Assembly (NCBI GenBank): GCA_027065695.1
Contig: JAMONP010000021.1
Location: forward strand, 1 to 44,822
Direction of reading: 5' to 3'
Length of the DNA stretch: 44,822 nucleotides
Source: Desulfuromonadales bacterium
Lineage (GTDB): Bacteria > Desulfobacterota > Desulfuromonadia > Desulfuromonadales > BM103
The notes below the pieces were generated by a model. That model was given only the letters and a program-made list of their open reading frames with translations. It did no database searches and was not told where the DNA came from. The position numbers and the translations under genes are program-made. Position 1 is the stretch's first letter. Each line of letters opens with the position of its first letter. This document shows, piece by piece, positions 14,616 to 24,403 of this stretch.

Positions 14616-15003
14616 ATGGATGAACAGGCGATTATGAACGAGAAGGATTTTCAGTTTTTCAAAGAACTGGTTGAAGCACCTAGCCCGTCAGGCTTTGAAC
14701 AACCGGCACAACGCGTGATTCGTAAGGCTCTGGCAAATGTTGTGGATGATGTGCGTGGTGGGGCGACCAGTGCCTACGGCCGAAGAGGAATCAATCCCTT
14801 GTCAGGTTATGGGGATTCCGCGTGCAACGGGGACTGACGCCAATGTTATGCAGCTTGTTTATGGCGGCGTTGCAACAGCACTGATCAGTATCCCGCTACA
14901 CTACATGCACACGCCGGTAGAGGTGCTTGATTGGGCTGATCTTGAAGGCGCTGTGAAGCTTTTATCCCTAATTAACTATTATGAAAAAGTAAAAAAAACT
15001 TGA
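14616..15003 (+). pseudogene. Internally deleted M42-family aminopeptidase remnant
   Basis: Two fragments of one M42 (glutamyl aminopeptidase/FrvX type) metallopeptidase lie next to each other in different frames. The 5' fragment (14616 to about 14765) encodes DFQFFKELVEAPSPSGFEQPAQRVIRKALAN, the normal M42 N-terminus. The 3' fragment (about 14815-15003, shifted by one base in frame) encodes GIPRATGTDANVMQLVYGGVATALISIPLHYMHTPVEVLDW, the normal C-terminal end with the His of YMHTPVE. A whole enzyme has about 350 residues; some 200-230 residues in between, including most metal ligands, are missing. I infer one large internal deletion plus frame loss. It lies directly behind miaB and before the rplM promoter. 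Confidence 0.85.
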
Positions 15004-15028
15004 CATCACAAGGTCTTTTGACTAAGTT
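15000..15028 (+). promoter_or_regulatory. Promoter and leader of rplM-rpsI
   Basis: A perfect -35 TTGACA (15000-15005), a 17-base spacer and TAAGTT (15023-15028) lie ahead of rplM. The leader to 15085 holds a GGGTT/AGCCC stem (about 15031-15046) and the ribosome site GAGAGGA. Ribosomal L13 leaders are known autoregulatory sites in other bacteria; whether this one is cannot be read directly. Confidence 0.55.
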
Positions 15029-15084
15029 TCGGGTTTCTGTGAGCCCCGTTAACTTACAGAGTTGATATAGAGAGGATTTAGTTA

Positions 15085-15513
15085 ATGAGTACTTCAGTTG
15101 CCAAAAAAGGTGAATTCCAGCAGGACTGGTATGTGGTCGATCTGGACGGTAAGGTTTTGGGTCGGGCGGCTACAGAGATTGCCCGTATACTGAGTGGCAA
15201 GCACAAGGCTATTTATACGCCGAGCGTCGACACCGGTGATTTTGTCATTGTTCTTAATGCAGAAAAAATACGTCTGACCGGTAATAAACTAAGTCAGAAG
15301 ATGTATCATCGCCACAGCGGTTATACCGGTAGTCTAACTTCGATTTCAGCTGGCAAGATGCTTGAGAAAACTCCCGAAGAGCTGATCAAAAAAGCAGTTA
15401 AAGGGATGTTGCCGAAGAGCAAGCTTGGACGACAGATGTTCACAAAACTTAAAGTCTATTGCGGTGCCGATCATCCGCATAAGGCACAGCAGCCCAAAGA
15501 ACTTCAGGTTTAA
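15085..15513 (+). CDS. rplM: 50S ribosomal protein L13
   Basis: Early-assembling large-subunit protein. The 142-residue length matches L13. Family phrases are [22 protein letters not shown] at the N-terminus and [30 protein letters not shown] and [15 protein letters not shown] further on. The start ATG 15085 follows AGAGAGGATTT at a slightly long spacing. It forms the conserved rplM-rpsI operon, with 23 bases between the two genes and one promoter upstream. Confidence 0.98.
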   Translation: MSTSVAKKGEFQQDWYVVDLDGKVLGRAATEIARILSGKHKAIYTPSVDTGDFVIVLNAEKIRLTGNKLSQKMYHRHSGYTGSLTSISAGKMLEKTPEELIKKAVKGMLPKSKLGRQMFTKLKVYCGADHPHKAQQPKELQV

Positions 15514-15536
15514 GGGAATTCAGGAGATATTAAACG

Positions 15537-15929
15537 ATGGCCGAGCAAAAAATTTACGCCACCGGTAAGAGAAAAACATCTATTGCCCGTGTCTGGATGA
15601 AGACGGGAACAGGTGAGATCACTATTAACAAGCGAACTATGGACGAGTATTTCGGTCGTCCGACATCCAAGATGGTTGTACGTCAGCCTCTTGAACTGAC
15701 AGATAATATCGGTAAATTTGATATTACCGTCAACGTTTGCGGTGGTGGTCCTTCCGGTCAGGCTGGTGCTATCAAGCACGGTATTACCAAGGCGTTGCTT
15801 GAGGTTGACCCAGAGCTTCGTGCATCGCTGAAAAAGGCGGGTTTCATTACCCGTGACAGCCGTATCAAGGAACGTAAGAAGTATGGTCGTCGCGGTGCTC
15901 GCCGCAGCTTCCAGTTCTCCAAGCGTTAA
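15537..15929 (+). CDS. rpsI: 30S ribosomal protein S9
   Basis: Small-subunit protein whose C-terminal tail reaches the P-site tRNA. The 130 residues have the S9 start [14 protein letters not shown], the central [15 protein letters not shown] and the basic tail ending FQFSKR, with the invariant final Lys-Arg that contacts tRNA. The ribosome site GGAGAT precedes ATG 15537. It is the second gene of the L13-S9 operon and is followed by a modest hairpin before argC. Confidence 0.98.
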   Translation: MAEQKIYATGKRKTSIARVWMKTGTGEITINKRTMDEYFGRPTSKMVVRQPLELTDNIGKFDITVNVCGGGPSGQAGAIKHGITKALLEVDPELRASLKKAGFITRDSRIKERKKYGRRGARRSFQFSKR

Positions 15930-15980
15930 TGCCTTTGCGGCCCCTTTAGAGTTTCGGGGGGTCGTCAGATATTTGGTTGG

Positions 15981-16007
15981 AAAGGGAAGCCTGCGGGTTT
16001 CCCTTTT
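15981..16007 (+). terminator. Weak hairpin terminator between rpsI and argC
   Basis: AAAGGGAA (15981-15988) pairs with TTCCCTTT (15999-16006). The T-run is short and partly inside the stem, so read-through into argC is possible. Confidence 0.4.
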
Positions 16008-16025
16008 GCCGTTTAAGGAGTTTAT

Positions 16026-17063
16026 ATGCATCGGATTGCAGTTATTGGTGCAAGTGGCTACACCGGCGTTGAATTGCTACGGTTGCTTTCACAGCACCCG
16101 GAGACGGAGCTGGTCTGTGTTACGTCGCGGCAGTATGCCGGGCAGCCGGTGAGCGAAGTCTTTCCTTCCCTGCAAGGCAGCCTGGACCTGTTTTTTGAAA
16201 ATCATGACACCGCAGGACTGGCAGAACGGGCTGATCTGGTGTTCACTGCCGTTCCTCATCAGGCTGCCATGGGGATGGTTCCTGGCCTTCTCAAAGGTGG
16301 CTGTCGTGTTGTCGATCTCTCGGCAGACTTTCGTATCAGCGATCTTGCCACTTACGAGACGTGGTACCAGGAGCATACGGCCCAGGAGTTGCTTAGTGAA
16401 GCTGTCTATGGTCTTCCTGAGCTCTTTCGCGAACAAATTTCTTCTGCCCGATTGCTTGCCAACCCTGGTTGTTATCCTACCAGTGTGGCCCTGGCCATGG
16501 CACCTCTGCTTGAAAATAAGCTTATCGACACAACAACCATTATTGTAGACAGTAAATCGGGGACCAGTGGTGCCGGTCGTGCGGCTAAGGTGGGAACTCT
16601 CTACTGTGAGGTCAATGAAGGCTTCAAAGCCTATAGCTTGCCCAGGCATCGGCATACTCCTGAGATTGAGCAGACACTCGGCCGGTTGGCAGGAGTTGAT
16701 GTGACAATCAGTTTTACGCCACACCTGTTGCCGGTAAACAGAGGTATTCTCAGTACCTGTTACGCTAACTTGTCCGGCCAGCTGTCACTGCAAGAGCTGC
16801 ATAATATTTATCTTGATAGGTATGCGCCAGAAACTTTTGTTAGAGTTTTGCCAAAGGGGATGTTGCCGAACATCTCGCAGGTGCGGGGCAGCAATTACTG
16901 CGACATCGGTTTAGCTGTAGATGATCGAACCGGTCGAGTGATTGTCATTGCAGCAATTGACAACCTGGTCAAAGGGGCGGGCGGACAAGCGATACAGAAT
17001 ATGAATCTCATGTTGTCTTTGCCGGAAAATACGGGTTTGCTGATTCCCCCAATGTTCCCTTAA
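16026..17063 (+). CDS. argC: N-acetyl-gamma-glutamyl-phosphate reductase
   Basis: Third enzyme of arginine synthesis: reduces N-acetyl-glutamyl phosphate to the semialdehyde with NADPH. The 345-residue protein opens with the nucleotide-binding loop [16 protein letters not shown]. The catalytic Cys is in [15 protein letters not shown] (about residues 144-158). Also typical are [15 protein letters not shown], the [21 protein letters not shown] segment with its catalytic His, and the closing [24 protein letters not shown] lies six bases before ATG 16026. No other arg gene is adjacent. A strong bidirectional terminator follows. Confidence 0.97.
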   Translation: MHRIAVIGASGYTGVELLRLLSQHPETELVCVTSRQYAGQPVSEVFPSLQGSLDLFFENHDTAGLAERADLVFTAVPHQAAMGMVPGLLKGGCRVVDLSADFRISDLATYETWYQEHTAQELLSEAVYGLPELFREQISSARLLANPGCYPTSVALAMAPLLENKLIDTTTIIVDSKSGTSGAGRAAKVGTLYCEVNEGFKAYSLPRHRHTPEIEQTLGRLAGVDVTISFTPHLLPVNRGILSTCYANLSGQLSLQELHNIYLDRYAPETFVRVLPKGMLPNISQVRGSNYCDIGLAVDDRTGRVIVIAAIDNLVKGAGGQAIQNMNLMLSLPENTGLLIPPMFP

Positions 17064-17084
17064 AAGATCTCAGTTCTTTCCCCC

Positions 17085-17126
17085 AAAGAGCAACGGCCAC
17101 CTGGAGACAGGTGGCCGTTGCTCTTT
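17085..17126. terminator. Strong bidirectional terminator after argC
   Basis: A perfect 19-bp stem joins 17085-17103 and 17108-17126 around the tetraloop GAGA. It lies between the convergent argC and the GGDEF gene. The core is CAACGGCCACCTG on the left arm, and AAAGAG/CTCTTT closes the base. Confidence 0.8.
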
Positions 17127-17161
17127 AGATTCTCTCGCTCCGCGCCACGCGCTACTAGGTC

Positions 17162-19363
17162 TTATTCGGGTCCAGGCGCAGGCCCTTCCCAAGCTACAGT
17201 ACAATTGCAGCCGTCCTGTTTGGCGGCATAGAGCGCGCGATCTGCGAGGTTCAGTAGCTCATAGATATTCTTGCTGTCGCCAGGGAACTCAGTTACGCCA
17301 AAGGAGAGGGTCACATTGACGCTTTGCTCGGAATTGATAAGGAGAGAGAAATCTTCTTCCCCAATACGCTTGCGCAGTTTTTCAGCAGTGGCGACAGCAC
17401 CATCTTTACTGGTTTTGGGCAGCAGAACAATAAACTGATCGTTGCCGAAGCGACTTACCAGGTCGATACCGCGTGTGTTCTTCAAGAGTGCTTTGCCAAC
17501 TTGGCGCAATAGTGCGTCAGTCTGGAGATTACCCAAAGCGCTTTTATGCTGCTTGAAACCGTCTATATCACACATGATGATGGAAAAAATCGAACTGAAG
17601 CGACGGGCCTGAGCGACTTCACGCTTGAGAATCTCCTGGAAATGACGTCGATTGGAGAGGCCGGTCAATTCGTCGGTGTTGCTCAAGTCTCTGCTCTTTT
17701 CAAGTAGTTGTGTATTATGTATGGCGATGGCCGTCTGATTTGCAACAGCCTGAATCAGCTTTTGTTCAGATAAGGAGAAAGCATCAACTTCCTTATTGTG
17801 TAAATTGATTGCACCTATCAGACGACCTTTCACAACTAATGGTACGGAAATCATCGACCCACGTGTAACCATCTGGCCATGGTAGCTCAGGTTACGTTCG
17901 TCATTGTCGATGTTCTTAACATAAATCATTTTTTGGCTCTGTGTTGCTTCGCCAGTAATCCCCTGATTGAAAGTGAAACTTACGTCGTTCAGTGCGTTGG
18001 CATCCATTCCGGTTGTTCTGACAACTTCGAGAATGCTTTCACCTTGGTTGTGAATCAGCAAAACAATGTGGTCGCATGACAATATTTCGTTGAGAACCTG
18101 CAGGATTCGATCAAAAAGAGCGCTTAATTCGATCGCTGCCGTCATGGCATGATTAAGTTGATAAAGAGCTGTGGTTTCACGCTGTATGATACTTAATTCC
18201 TCGCTTATTCTGTCACGCTCGCGTTCCTTTCTCTCCAGGATCAGTTTCGTTTTGTCGTCCTCATGGGCAAGCGCGCTAGAGATATCCTGGTTGGCGCGCT
18301 CTTGATATGTTCTTTCAAGCTCTCCTGCCATTTTATTTAAGACAACTGCAATTTGGCCCAGCTCGTCATTAGAAATTTCGCGAATACGGTAGTTCAAGTC
18401 ACCTCGACTAAGGGCCTCAGCGGCATTGCGTAGTTCCAGTACTGGTTGGGTAATACCGTTTATTCTACGGAAGAAATAGCAGGAGCCAAAGATGACAATG
18501 GCAATCATAATCAGCACCATACGTAAGATGGTTAAGTCCTGCATTTTCGTTGTCTTATTCACGGAGGCTTCAAGGGAGAGCAGAACTATGTCACTCCTGC
18601 CAAGTGGAATGATAGAAAAAAGGTGGCGTTCAGCACCCTTGGCTGATTCATGATCAAGGTAGAGAGGTTGACCGTTGCTGATCAGGGTGATTTGCGCTGG
18701 AGTCAACTTGATGTCAGTTATGTCTGTGCGGCTCCTGGCTATAACTTGACCTTCAATCGACATTAAGGTTGCCGAAACATTTAGTGCTGAGGTTACGTTG
18801 TATAAAAATTTATCGCCCATTGCTGTCTGCAACAGAATGATCTGTGAGATCCCCTCACTGTTATGGATTGGGGCTGCAAGCATGAGTACCGGGGTCTTGC
18901 CAAATTCGTTACTGTAGCGAAAGCGAGGGCGGTTACTACGACGGACCTGGTCGAAGAGTAGTACCATGCTTTCCTGCGGTATCAAGCCACGGATGTCAGC
19001 TGGATAAAACGCTGTAGAGATACGCTCTTTTTCCAAGGTGTTGAAAAGGCGGTCCTGGAGTATGCCGAATTCGGTTTCATGCTGAAAACGCTCAGATAAA
19101 GATTTAAATTGCTGCATGATGACAGCATAGGTCTGCAGGATACTCTCCTGCTTTTTGAATTCACGATAGAGAATTTCCTGGGTCGCTGCCAGACGTTGAT
19201 CTACACTGTTTCTGAAGGAACGGTCGGCGAGATGAACAGAACCCCATATTGCAGCGCCACCAAGAATTATGATTAAGATAAAGAAAGGGAGAAAAACCTT
19301 ACTGCGCAGAGAACGAAAGCGCTGAGGTTTAGGTGCGGTTGATGGCGAAGCAGGAGCTTTCAT
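17162..19363 (-). CDS. Membrane sensor with HAMP, GAF and degenerate GGDEF (GNDQF)
   Basis: The 733-residue protein has TM1 (about 21-41), a periplasmic sensor region of roughly 240 residues, TM2 (about 281-299), HAMP (about 300-355), a coiled coil, a GAF domain (about 405-550) and a GGDEF domain (about 570-725). The GAF carries DQGITGEA-like FNQGITGEATQSQKMIYV and SVPLVVKGRLIGAINLHN. The GGDEF domain keeps the fold (TDELTGLSNRRHFQEIL at its start), but its signature is GNDQF (640-644), and the usual NDxxGHxxGD stretch is replaced by KSALGNLQTD. Two active-site acids or glycines are lost, so diguanylate cyclase activity is unlikely; a c-di-GMP or GTP sensor or partner role is possible. It begins 12 bases after the HD-GYP gene ends, so the two are co-transcribed. 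Confidence 0.9.
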   Translation of the reverse strand: MKAPASPSTAPKPQRFRSLRSKVFLPFFILIIILGGAAIWGSVHLADRSFRNSVDQRLAATQEILYREFKKQESILQTYAVIMQQFKSLSERFQHETEFGILQDRLFNTLEKERISTAFYPADIRGLIPQESMVLLFDQVRRSNRPRFRYSNEFGKTPVLMLAAPIHNSEGISQIILLQTAMGDKFLYNVTSALNVSATLMSIEGQVIARSRTDITDIKLTPAQITLISNGQPLYLDHESAKGAERHLFSIIPLGRSDIVLLSLEASVNKTTKMQDLTILRMVLIMIAIVIFGSCYFFRRINGITQPVLELRNAAEALSRGDLNYRIREISNDELGQIAVVLNKMAGELERTYQERANQDISSALAHEDDKTKLILERKERERDRISEELSIIQRETTALYQLNHAMTAAIELSALFDRILQVLNEILSCDHIVLLIHNQGESILEVVRTTGMDANALNDVSFTFNQGITGEATQSQKMIYVKNIDNDERNLSYHGQMVTRGSMISVPLVVKGRLIGAINLHNKEVDAFSLSEQKLIQAVANQTAIAIHNTQLLEKSRDLSNTDELTGLSNRRHFQEILKREVAQARRFSSIFSIIMCDIDGFKQHKSALGNLQTDALLRQVGKALLKNTRGIDLVSRFGNDQFIVLLPKTSKDGAVATAEKLRKRIGEEDFSLLINSEQSVNVTLSFGVTEFPGDSKNIYELLNLADRALYAAKQDGCNCTVAWEGPAPGPE

Positions 19364-19375
19364 AGCTTCTTCTGT

Positions 19376-21415
19376 TTATTGTGGGAGTAGGCCTTCGTTG
19401 CATAGTGCAATAAACGCTGTGGCCACCTCCGGGGCAAATTGAGTCCCGGAATGATCGTGAATTTCCTGTATGGCAATTTCATGGGACAACGCCTTACGGT
19501 AAGGACGATCGGAGGTCATGGCGTCATAAGTATCACATACTGCAAGAATTCTTCCTTCGAGACGCCATTCGTCACCGCTTATACCATTTGGGTAGCCATT
19601 ACCATCATATCGTTCGTGGTGTTGTTCGATGATATTCCGAACCGTGCCTAGAAAATGAATCGGTTCAAGTATACGTACGCCTATAGATGGATGCAATTTG
19701 AGAACATCGATATCTGCTGGGGTTAGTTTGCCCTTCTTGTGAAGCAGGGCCACATCAATGCCGATTTTGCCTATGTCGTGCAGGACAGCCGCTTGTTCGA
19801 GTTGTTTGAGAGGCTCTCCCTCCATACCCATCCTTTTGGCAAGAGCTACGCTGTAACGAGTGACTCGCTCTGAATGGCCACGGGTGTAAGCGTCGCTTGC
19901 TTCGATAGCAGAGACCAGGGCATGGACAGTGTTGAGGTATGTGCTCTTTTGCTCTTCGTAGAGGCTGGCATTACGAATAGCAACGCTTGCCTGTGCAGCA
20001 ATCGTTGTGAGCAGTTCAAGGTCCGATAGGCCAAAACCGCTGCCGTCTACAGGGTTGGCGACCGTAATCGTGCCGATGACATTTTCCTTGTCTGTTAGGG
20101 GTGCACATATGACAGATTCACGGATAAAGCCCAGTCGGCTCATTTTACTGAACTCACGAGCTTTATCGATGTCCTCCACGATTTTTGGTTGGTTATTGTT
20201 CATGACCCAATAGGAGACGCCGCCAGGTTTTAGGGGTATTTCCTGTGCGCGGTCGAAGTCTGCGGTAATGCCGGCAGAACCACCAACAATGAGATTACCG
20301 GTTTCCTCGTTAAACATGAGGATGTATCCTACCTGAGCCTTCATGGTTTCCATGCTCTTCTGGCTGAGCAGGTTCAGTAACTTGCCAAGATCCATAGTGG
20401 CATTGACCGCCAGGCCCATCTTATAGAGTGCCTGCAGGCGATCTACAGCCTGACTGAGGCCAATGTTCTTCTCTTCAAGTTCGCTGGCGAGGTCGGCAAT
20501 CTTGTAGTTGGCCTCCTCTATTTCTTCAATGCGTTCTTCCAGATTTATGTTGAGGTACTCTATCTCCTTGAGGCGGTCCTCAAGGGTTATGTTCATCGAT
20601 TGGAGCTCTTCACTATGGGCAAGCTTTTCCTGATTGACGGCAAGTTCACGTTCATTCTTGACTGTGCTTTCTACCAGTTCACGCAAACGTTGAACCATGA
20701 AGTTGAACTTTTTGGAGAGTTGGGTCATTTCGTCTGAACTGTTTACCGTAATGTGAGCCTTGTCAAACTGTCCTTTCTCTACGAGATCCATGGCTGAGAC
20801 CAGTTTACGGATCGGTGCATCAACGTAAATCAGCAAAAATGCTGTGATTGTCAGTATCAGGATAATCAGCATGACCCCGGAAGCTATCATTGTTGCATTG
20901 CGGCCGTTACTTTGCATGCTGGACAACGCATCAAGAGAAAGTTGCAGGTTAAGAATACCCAGCACCTTAATACTGTCATCATGACAGGAGTAACAGATAG
21001 GTTGATTGTAGATTGGCACAATGGAGTTGAAATGCTCTTCACCTGACAATGAACTGGAAAAGGAAAAGTTGCCGGTACGATAGGCCATCAGTTCTGAGGT
21101 TGAGACCAGGTCGCCTATCTCCTCTGGGCTTGCAGCCATCAGGACACGACCTGATTCATCAAAGATGCGTACGTTATTAATAGCTGGTTCGTCGTTAATT
21201 TTGCCAAGAATGTGCCCGACCCGGTCGTTTTTGCCATTGGCCATGTCCGTGATAATGCTGTTACGGATCGTTTCGGCTAGCATACGACTATGTTCGGTCG
21301 CCAGTTTGCTGAGCATGGCTTTTTGAGTCTGCAGGTTGTACCAGGTTGTTAGGCCGATGGCGATCATCAGGATGATACAACATAAGCCCAGAAATTTTAT
21401 TTTAAGTGAATTCAT
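19376..21415 (-). CDS. HD-GYP c-di-GMP phosphodiesterase with haem-c periplasmic sensor
   Basis: HD-GYP proteins hydrolyse c-di-GMP. The 679-residue protein has TM1 (about 7-26), a periplasmic domain (about 28-172), TM2 (about 174-197), HAMP (about 198-255), a long coiled coil (about 255-345), GAF (about 350-500) and HD-GYP (about 510-679). The metal site is intact: LHDIGKIGID with HD at 546-547, then HHERYDGNGYPNG with GYP at 607-609, and ILAVCDTYDAMTSDRPYR. The periplasmic domain contains CYSCH (141-145), a CxxCH motif for covalent haem c, just before TM2. This matches the haem-PAS type sensor architecture known from Geobacter chemoreceptors. It suggests that redox state or a gas ligand controls c-di-GMP turnover. 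It is first in an operon with the degenerate GGDEF gene. Confidence 0.92.
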   Translation of the reverse strand: MNSLKIKFLGLCCIILMIAIGLTTWYNLQTQKAMLSKLATEHSRMLAETIRNSIITDMANGKNDRVGHILGKINDEPAINNVRIFDESGRVLMAASPEEIGDLVSTSELMAYRTGNFSFSSSLSGEEHFNSIVPIYNQPICYSCHDDSIKVLGILNLQLSLDALSSMQSNGRNATMIASGVMLIILILTITAFLLIYVDAPIRKLVSAMDLVEKGQFDKAHITVNSSDEMTQLSKKFNFMVQRLRELVESTVKNERELAVNQEKLAHSEELQSMNITLEDRLKEIEYLNINLEERIEEIEEANYKIADLASELEEKNIGLSQAVDRLQALYKMGLAVNATMDLGKLLNLLSQKSMETMKAQVGYILMFNEETGNLIVGGSAGITADFDRAQEIPLKPGGVSYWVMNNNQPKIVEDIDKAREFSKMSRLGFIRESVICAPLTDKENVIGTITVANPVDGSGFGLSDLELLTTIAAQASVAIRNASLYEEQKSTYLNTVHALVSAIEASDAYTRGHSERVTRYSVALAKRMGMEGEPLKQLEQAAVLHDIGKIGIDVALLHKKGKLTPADIDVLKLHPSIGVRILEPIHFLGTVRNIIEQHHERYDGNGYPNGISGDEWRLEGRILAVCDTYDAMTSDRPYRKALSHEIAIQEIHDHSGTQFAPEVATAFIALCNEGLLPQ

Positions 21416-21531
21416 AGGTGTTATTTTAGTAAAGTTTAATATTGAAATCCTGTAAAGCTACGTTATAGCGCAGGGTTGCCGCCATATGACGCTGGACACG
21501 CACTGCATTACAACCGTGTAAACGTCTTAAC

Positions 21532-21560
21532 TTGACACTATTTACACATCCCTATACGAT
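21532..21560 (+). promoter_or_regulatory. Promoter for the DUF2065-queA-tgt-secDF run
   Basis: TTGACA (21532-21537), a 17-base spacer and TACGAT (21555-21560). It is about 130 bases before the first gene and reads into it. The rest of the spacer 21416-21689 shows no other clear feature. Confidence 0.5.
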
Positions 21561-21689
21561 GCCTCGCTTGGGTGGTGCTGGAAGTTGCTGCTCTCGCACC
21601 ACGACTGAATGAATCACGTTTAGATTTAAAGGCTTGTTCCTTTGCAAAAAATACACCATAAAACTACATAAGGATAACATCTTCTACTT

Positions 21690-21884
21690 ATGTTCCCCGA
21701 ATCCCTGGTAGTCATGCTTGGTGTTGTTTTAATCGTTGAAGGTGTTCCGTGGTTTCTTTCGCCACGTGGTACCAAGCGCATGTTGAGTGAACTCTTACGG
21801 ATGAACGATAATTCTTTGCGCGGAATTGGTCTGTTCTTTATGCTGGTCGGTCTCCTGCTCGTTTATTTTGTCAAGAGCAGCTAA
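21690..21884 (+). CDS. DUF2065-family small membrane protein
   Basis: The 64-residue inner-membrane protein has two hydrophobic segments (SLVVMLGVVLIVEGVPWFL and IGLFFMLVGLLLVYF) around a short charged loop containing SPRGTKRMLSELLRM. This is the DUF2065 (YjeT-like) pattern, with EG/EGxPWF and the terminal GLLLVYFVK. The length is normal. It starts at ATG 21690. Function is unknown. It sits ahead of queA and may be co-transcribed with it, since no terminator separates the two. Confidence 0.85.
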   Translation: MFPESLVVMLGVVLIVEGVPWFLSPRGTKRMLSELLRMNDNSLRGIGLFFMLVGLLLVYFVKSS

Positions 21885-21942
21885 TGTATATGGATGTATA
21901 TATAGTTTCAAGTGGAAAACCTGTATACAGTTGAAAACAGCT

Positions 21943-22992
21943 ATGTTTTTGAAATCACCTATGTTTTTGAAAAACTTTGATTTTGAACTCTCACAGGAGT
22001 TAATTGCCCAGCAGCCTCTTGGCGACCGGTCTTCCTCGCGTTTGCTGTTGCTCAATAAAGCAACCAGAGAGATTGCTCACCAACAATTTGCCTGCCTGCC
22101 GAAACTTCTCCGAGAGGGTGACCTGCTGGTTCGCAATGAGACCAGGGTGCTACCGGCTCGATTGCTTGGCAGGAAACAAAGCGGCGGCCAGGTGGAGGTA
22201 TTACTGGTCCGCCAGCTTGATTCTGAACAGAATATCTGGCGCTGTATGACACGCAGTTCAAAGCCTGTACGCATTGGTAGTCTCCTTGATTTCCCGGAAG
22301 GAATCTCCGGCGAAGTTACCGGTGCGGAAGAGGGTGGGCAACGTCTGCTACGTTTCAATTGCTCGGGTAATTTTCTTGAGGTGCTGGAACGGGTCGGGCA
22401 TATGCCGCTGCCGCCTTATATTCGCCGTGAAGATCATGAGCTGGACAAGGATCGTTACCAGACAGTGTTTGCCAATAATCCCGGAGCTGTGGCAGCGCCA
22501 ACTGCAGGGCTGCATTTTAGCGAAGAGACGTTTACCGCTTTAGCTGAGCGCAATATAGATGTCTGCGGCATTACTCTGCACGTTGGTCCCGGGACTTTTT
22601 TACCGGTTCGTACCGAAAATCTTCACGAACATCGTATGCATTCGGAATCCTATGAAATTCCAGAGGCCGCTGCAGAGTGTATTAATGCTGCACGTGCAGA
22701 CGGGCGTCGAATTGTTGCCTTAGGGACGACGGTGACTCGAACGCTCGAGCATGCCGTGGACGACCAGGGCGTGTTGCAGGCAGGGCAAGGTGAAACAGAT
22801 CTTTTCATTATGCCGGGATTCAATTTTCGTATGGTGGATGCCTTGATCACCAACTTTCATCTACCCAAGTCTACACTGCTTGTATTAGTCTCAGCTTTTG
22901 CTGGGCGAGAATTTATCCTCAAGGCCTACCGGGAAGCTGTTGATCATGGTTATCGTTTTTTTAGCTACGGCGACTGTATGTTGATTGAATAA
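21943..22992 (+). CDS. queA: S-adenosylmethionine:tRNA ribosyltransferase-isomerase QueA
   Basis: Transfers and isomerises the ribosyl group of SAM onto preQ1-tRNA to form epoxyqueuosine, the step after Tgt. Family phrases are ELIAQQPLGDRSSSRLLLL near the start, VRNETRVLPARLLG, GHMPLPPYIRR, GAVAAPTAGLHFSEE, GITLHVGPGTFLPVR and LITNFHLPKSTLLVLVSAF. The length is about 345-350 residues. The first 18 bases of the frame are nearly repeated (ATGTTTTTGAAA occurs at 21943 and again at 21961). Either ATG could start; homologues align best from the second, and neither has a clear ribosome site. It forms the queuosine pair with the tgt at 23183. Confidence 0.96.
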   Translation: MFLKSPMFLKNFDFELSQELIAQQPLGDRSSSRLLLLNKATREIAHQQFACLPKLLREGDLLVRNETRVLPARLLGRKQSGGQVEVLLVRQLDSEQNIWRCMTRSSKPVRIGSLLDFPEGISGEVTGAEEGGQRLLRFNCSGNFLEVLERVGHMPLPPYIRREDHELDKDRYQTVFANNPGAVAAPTAGLHFSEETFTALAERNIDVCGITLHVGPGTFLPVRTENLHEHRMHSESYEIPEAAAECINAARADGRRIVALGTTVTRTLEHAVDDQGVLQAGQGETDLFIMPGFNFRMVDALITNFHLPKSTLLVLVSAFAGREFILKAYREAVDHGYRFFSYGDCMLIE

Positions 22993-22995
22993 GAA

Positions 22996-23033
22996 GGTAC
23001 GAGGAACTAAGGTACGTGGTACGTGGTACGTGG
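22996..23033 (+). repeat. Heptamer tandem repeat array (GGTACGN)
   Basis: Five imperfect 7-base units run GGTACGA, GGAACTA (then one A), GGTACGT, GGTACGT, GGTACGT, and end in GG. It lies between queA and tgt. Arrays with a related unit occur at 31536-31566 and 33650-33680. Confidence 0.8.
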
Positions 23034-23075
23034 AAAACCTAGACAAGGATCTTATCTGAAATCCATACCCTCAAT

Positions 23076-23095
23076 CCCCCTTGTTTTACAGGGGG
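23076..23095. repeat. Short C5/G5 hairpin in the queA-tgt spacer
   Basis: CCCCC (23076-23080) pairs with GGGGG (23091-23095), and a further G-run follows at 23115-23120. There is no T-run, so it is not an obvious terminator. It resembles the G/C-rich dispersed intergenic hairpins seen in many proteobacteria. Together with the heptamer array it makes up most of this 190-base spacer. Confidence 0.4.
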
Positions 23096-23173
23096 GAAGC
23101 GAGTACAACGAGCAGGGGGGTGTTCTTAATGGTTTAAATGCATGTGCTGAAGTTACGAATTCTTTAAAGATAG

Positions 23174-24337
<1,164 letters not shown>

Positions 24338-24403
24338 TGCTTTCATTGGTTTATACAATTAACAGACAGATCACTAAACATCTGAAAACAGGGAGGAAAA
24401 ATC

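Noticed and set aside
14616-15003. Two separate small genes in the miaB-rplM interval.
   Set aside because: The two products match the beginning and the end of one M42 peptidase, so a deleted pseudogene explains both.
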